Positions 60,571 to 64,000 of a stretch of DNA of 64,000 bases are shown piece by piece. How positions within the stretch are numbered: the stretch's first letter is position 1; the number at the start of each line of letters is the position of its first letter. The stretch is from Mycobacterium montefiorense (lineage in GTDB: Bacteria; Actinomycetota; Actinomycetes; Mycobacteriales; Mycobacteriaceae): positions 4,900-68,899 of the forward strand of contig NZ_BFCH01000007.1 of assembly GCF_003112775.1 (NCBI RefSeq), read 5' to 3'. The notes below the pieces were generated by a model. The model saw only the letters and a program-made list of their open reading frames with translations. It did not search any database and was not told where the DNA came from. Both the position numbers and the translations under genes were made by a program.

Positions 60571-61143
60571 GTGATGGCAAGTTCGGACACAGACGACCCA
60601 GGCGGACCGCCACGGGCCCTGCTGATCGCCGCGGTTGCGGTGGCGGTCGTCGCGATCGGAATCGTCCTTGTCATCGCGGCAACCCGTCAAGCACCGCCGC
60701 AGCCTGTCGCCCTTCCCTCGGTGCCGGCGCCCCAGGCCGACAGTTCCGCATGCCACGCACTGTCGGCGGCGCTGCCGCAGCGGCTCGGGGACTACCAGCG
60801 CGCGGCGCTGGCGCAGCCCGCGCCGCAGGGTGCGACCGCCTGGCGCGCCGGAACCGGCAGCGAGCCGGTGGTATTGCGCTGCGGGCTGGACCGCCCGACC
60901 GGCTTCGTGGTGGGATCTGCGATCCAGATCGTCGACCGGGTGCAGTGGTTCGAAGTGGCCGCCGAACAGCAATCCGCCGGTGACGCAGGCAGATCCACCT
61001 GGTACACGGTCGATCGGCCGGTGTATCTCGCACTGACCCTGCCGTCGGGATCAGGGCCGACACCGATCCAGCAGCTGTCCGAGGTCATCGATCGCATCAT
61101 CACCGCGGTGCCGATCGATCCCGCTCGGCCCGGCGAGCGTTAG
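60571..61143 (+). CDS. Membrane-anchored DUF3515 protein (Rv2980-like)
   Basis: A 190-residue protein with one N-terminal membrane segment ([22 protein letters not shown]) and an extracytoplasmic DUF3515 domain containing two Cys ([14 protein letters not shown]) that probably pair. The function is unknown. GTG at 60571 or ATG at 60574 could start it. In M. tuberculosis the equivalent gene also lies between thiL and ddlA. Its stop overlaps the convergent ddl stop by four bases. Confidence 0.82.
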   Translation: MMASSDTDDPGGPPRALLIAAVAVAVVAIGIVLVIAATRQAPPQPVALPSVPAPQADSSACHALSAALPQRLGDYQRAALAQPAPQGATAWRAGTGSEPVVLRCGLDRPTGFVVGSAIQIVDRVQWFEVAAEQQSAGDAGRSTWYTVDRPVYLALTLPSGSGPTPIQQLSEVIDRIITAVPIDPARPGER

Positions 61144-62282
61144 CGCAGACCCGTACCCCGGGCCAAGGCCGTCTCGACCATGGTCGACAGCAGAGTCTGA
61201 TAGTCGACGCCGCTGGCCGCCCACATCCTCGGGTACATCGAGATCGTGGTGAACCCCGGCATCGTGTTGACCTCGTTGATCACCGGTCCGTCGTCGGTGA
61301 GGAAGAAGTCGACCCGGGCCAGGCCCTGGCAGTCAATGGCTTTGAACGCCCGGATCGCCAATTGGCGCACGACATCGGCGATGTCGTCGTCGACCTTGGC
61401 GGGCACATCCAATTCGGCTGCGTCGTCAAGGTATTTGGTCGCGAAGTCATAGAAGCTGTCCTCGCGGCCGCGCACGCCGGCCACCCGGATCTCCCCTACC
61501 GTGCTGGCTTCTATTGCGCCGTCTGGCATTTCGAGGACGCCGCATTCCAGCTCGCGACCGTTGATCGCAGCCTCGACGATCACCTTCGGATCGTGCCGGC
61601 GAGCTTCGGCCACCGCGGCCGCCAGCTCGTCGGTGCGTGCCACCCGGGTGACACCGATCGACGAACCGCCGCGTGCGGGCTTGACGAACACCGGCAACCC
61701 CAGCCGCTCCTGTTCCTGGCGGGGCAGCGTCTGCTGCGATGGGCGCAGCACCGCGTACGCGCCGACCGGAAGACCCTCGGCGACAAGCAGCTTCTTGGTG
61801 AATTCCTTGTCCATCCCGACGGCGCTGGACAGCACACCGGCTCCGACGTACGGCACCCCAGCGAGTTCGAGCAGACCCTGGATCGTGCCGTCCTCGCCGT
61901 AGGGGCCGTGCAGCACCGGGAACACCACGTCCACCGAGCCGAGAACTTCACCGGCGCCGGGCGGTAGTGATACCAACTGGCCACCGCGCTGCGGATCCGC
62001 CGGCAGCGCCAGCTCGGTGCCCGACTCGGTGGTCACCTCGGGCAACTGCCGGTTTGAGATCGCCAGCGCGTCCGGGTCGCCGTCGGTCAGCACCCACGAC
62101 CCTGCCGGGGTGATCCCGATCGCGACCACATCGAATCGCTGCGGGTCGAGGTTGCGCAGGATGCTGCCCGCGGACACACACGAAATGGCGTGCTCGTTGC
62201 TGCGCCCACCGAAGATGACGGCTACCCGCACCCGGCTACCCCGTGACCCGGGTGCCCGGCCCGTCCCGTCGCTGGCGTTCAC
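61140..62282 (-). CDS. ddl: D-alanine-D-alanine ligase
   Basis: A 380-residue ATP-grasp ligase that makes the D-Ala-D-Ala dipeptide of peptidoglycan, the target of D-cycloserine. Features: [17 protein letters not shown] at the N-terminus, [35 protein letters not shown], and the metal-binding end [20 protein letters not shown]. About seven residues longer at the N-terminus than M. tuberculosis DdlA by memory. Confidence 0.96.
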   Translation of the reverse strand: MNASDGTGRAPGSRGSRVRVAVIFGGRSNEHAISCVSAGSILRNLDPQRFDVVAIGITPAGSWVLTDGDPDALAISNRQLPEVTTESGTELALPADPQRGGQLVSLPPGAGEVLGSVDVVFPVLHGPYGEDGTIQGLLELAGVPYVGAGVLSSAVGMDKEFTKKLLVAEGLPVGAYAVLRPSQQTLPRQEQERLGLPVFVKPARGGSSIGVTRVARTDELAAAVAEARRHDPKVIVEAAINGRELECGVLEMPDGAIEASTVGEIRVAGVRGREDSFYDFATKYLDDAAELDVPAKVDDDIADVVRQLAIRAFKAIDCQGLARVDFFLTDDGPVINEVNTMPGFTTISMYPRMWAASGVDYQTLLSTMVETALARGTGLR

Positions 62283-62368
62283 AACCTGGAGAGGCTACCG
62301 CCTGGGCCGCCAACGGGTCGGGTGGCCGGTCCTTGACTGAGTTTTTGCTGGCCACCGCCTCGACGGCG

Positions 62369-63400
62369 TCACTCCGGCTTGGTGGTGCGGCCCAACAGCA
62401 GCGCCATCGCCTCGTCGACCGACAGTCCCTTGTGACAGACCCGGTGCACCGCGTCGGTCAGCGGCATCTCGACGTCGTAGCTGGACGCCAGCGCGAGCAC
62501 GGATTCGCTGGAGGTCACGCCCTCGACAACGTGCCCTTCCTTTCCTTCCAGCGCTAACTGCATCGTCGCGCCCCGCCCCAGGCGCTCACCCATTGAGCGG
62601 TTGCGCGAATGCGGCGACGTGCAGGTGGCCACCAGGTCACCCACACCCGCCAGGCCGGCCAGCGTCGCACCCTTGGCGCCCAGCGCGATGCCCAGCCGCA
62701 TGATCTCGGCCAGACCGCGGGTGATGATCGCCGCGGCGGTGTTTTCGCCCAGGCCGACGCCGGCCGCCATCCCGCACGCGAGCGCGATGACGTTCTTGCA
62801 GGCCCCGCCGATTTCGGTGCCGACCACGTCGCTGTTGGTATACGGGCGGAAGTACCCGGTGTTCAGCATGCGCTGCAAGGCGACCGCCCGGCCGGAGTCA
62901 CTGCACGCGACGACGGTGGCGGTGGGTTGACATTCGGCGATTTCACTGGCCAGGTTCGGCCCGGAAATCACCGCGACCTGCGACGGGTCGACGCCGGTCA
63001 CCGAAACGATGACCTGGCTCATCCGCATCAGGGTGCCCAACTCGATACCTTTGGCCAGGCTGACCAGCGTCGCACCGTCGGCGATCAGCGGAGCCCATTG
63101 CTCGAGGTTGCTCCGCAGGTTCTGCGCCGGCACGCCCAGCAACACCGTCGTCGCGCCGCGCAGCGCGTCGGCCGCATCGGCGGTGGCCCGGATGCCCGGC
63201 GGCAGCGCGGTGCCGGGCAGGTAGGCGGGGTTGTATCGGGTGGCGTTGATCTGCTCGGCGACATCGGATCGCCGGGCCCACAGGGCGATCTCGGCATCCG
63301 GCGCGCCGGCTCCTTCGGAGGCCTCGGCCAGCACCTTGGCCAGCGCGGTTCCCCATGCTCCGGCGCCCATTACCGCGACGGCGCCCGATGTGCTCGCCAT
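62369..63400 (-). CDS. gpsA: Glycerol-3-phosphate dehydrogenase [NAD(P)+]
   Basis: A 343-residue enzyme that makes sn-glycerol 3-phosphate for phospholipids. The N-terminal Rossmann motif is [20 protein letters not shown]; the substrate part shows [22 protein letters not shown] with the catalytic Lys, and the end [21 protein letters not shown]. It lies upstream of ddl on the same strand with an 86-bp gap and is divergent from fbiD. Confidence 0.97.
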   Translation of the reverse strand: MASTSGAVAVMGAGAWGTALAKVLAEASEGAGAPDAEIALWARRSDVAEQINATRYNPAYLPGTALPPGIRATADAADALRGATTVLLGVPAQNLRSNLEQWAPLIADGATLVSLAKGIELGTLMRMSQVIVSVTGVDPSQVAVISGPNLASEIAECQPTATVVACSDSGRAVALQRMLNTGYFRPYTNSDVVGTEIGGACKNVIALACGMAAGVGLGENTAAAIITRGLAEIMRLGIALGAKGATLAGLAGVGDLVATCTSPHSRNRSMGERLGRGATMQLALEGKEGHVVEGVTSSESVLALASSYDVEMPLTDAVHRVCHKGLSVDEAMALLLGRTTKPE

Positions 63401-63517
63401 TTCTCATCCCGATCTGTCATCAACGCGGCATCTGCAGCCGATACACCCTAGAACAGGATGAGCGACCGTCACCATGATGCTCGCGACCGGGGCGAAACGC
63501 CGCGCTGGCAGGATTGA

Positions 63518-64000
<483 letters not shown>

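Overview
The window is high-GC chromosomal DNA of a slow-growing, non-tuberculosis-complex Mycobacterium that makes phthiocerol dimycocerosate (DIM)-type surface lipids. The evidence is ppsB(partial)-ppsC-ppsD-ppsE-drrA-drrB-drrC-papA5 with convergent mas, two PPE proteins, a DUF732 protein, an FbiD (coenzyme F420) gene, and a housekeeping block (coaD, rsmD, pyruvate carboxylase, VKOR, DsbA-like, lipN, recG, rpmB, ung, thiL, ddl, gpsA, fbiD) in the order I recall for the Rv2963-Rv2983 region of M. tuberculosis. Comparisons with M. tuberculosis are from memory, not from a search.

Region 1 (1-28517) is the DIM machine. PpsB to PpsE form a modular type I PKS line. PpsC carries a full reductive loop, PpsD lacks an enoyl reductase, and PpsE ends in a condensation-like domain. 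DrrABC is an ABC exporter, PapA5 is the acyltransferase that esterifies the diol, and Mas is the iterative mycocerosic acid synthase. papA5 and mas converge on a perfect stem-loop. The fadD28, mmpL7, lppX and phenolic-glycolipid genes that follow mas in M. tuberculosis are absent. The Rv2953-like trans-acting enoyl reductase, expected to serve PpsD, is found alone at 38053-39306.

Region 2 (28518-38040) is accessory. It holds an ArsP/DUF318-type permease behind a perfect 25-bp palindrome. A minus-strand run follows: PPE, PPE, DUF732 protein, metal-binding lipoprotein, ABC ATPase, two metal ABC permeases and a Fur/Zur-family repressor. Two Fur-type 7-1-7 boxes precede the PPE genes and the lipoprotein gene. 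This looks like one self-contained, Zur-type metal-starvation locus that joins PPE proteins to a complete inner-membrane metal transporter. A divergent flavodoxin-like gene shares the upstream box region. This is the most interesting part of the window.

Region 3 (38053-53194) holds the trans-enoyl reductase, coaD, rsmD, pyruvate carboxylase, a VKOR/DsbA-like oxidative folding pair, lipN, two tandem aldo-keto reductases, a secreted HNH-type nuclease, recG, an intact DAK2-domain protein and the zinc-ribbon form of ribosomal protein L28.

Region 4 (53215-58749) is a second accessory block of oxidoreductases: a mycofactocin-type SDR, two further SDRs, an NTF2-like protein, a sulfotransferase and a DUF1214 protein, inserted between rpmB and ung.

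Region 5 (58758-64000) is housekeeping: ung, thiL, a DUF3515 protein, ddl, gpsA and the 5' part of fbiD. I saw no tRNA, rRNA, CRISPR array or insertion sequence.
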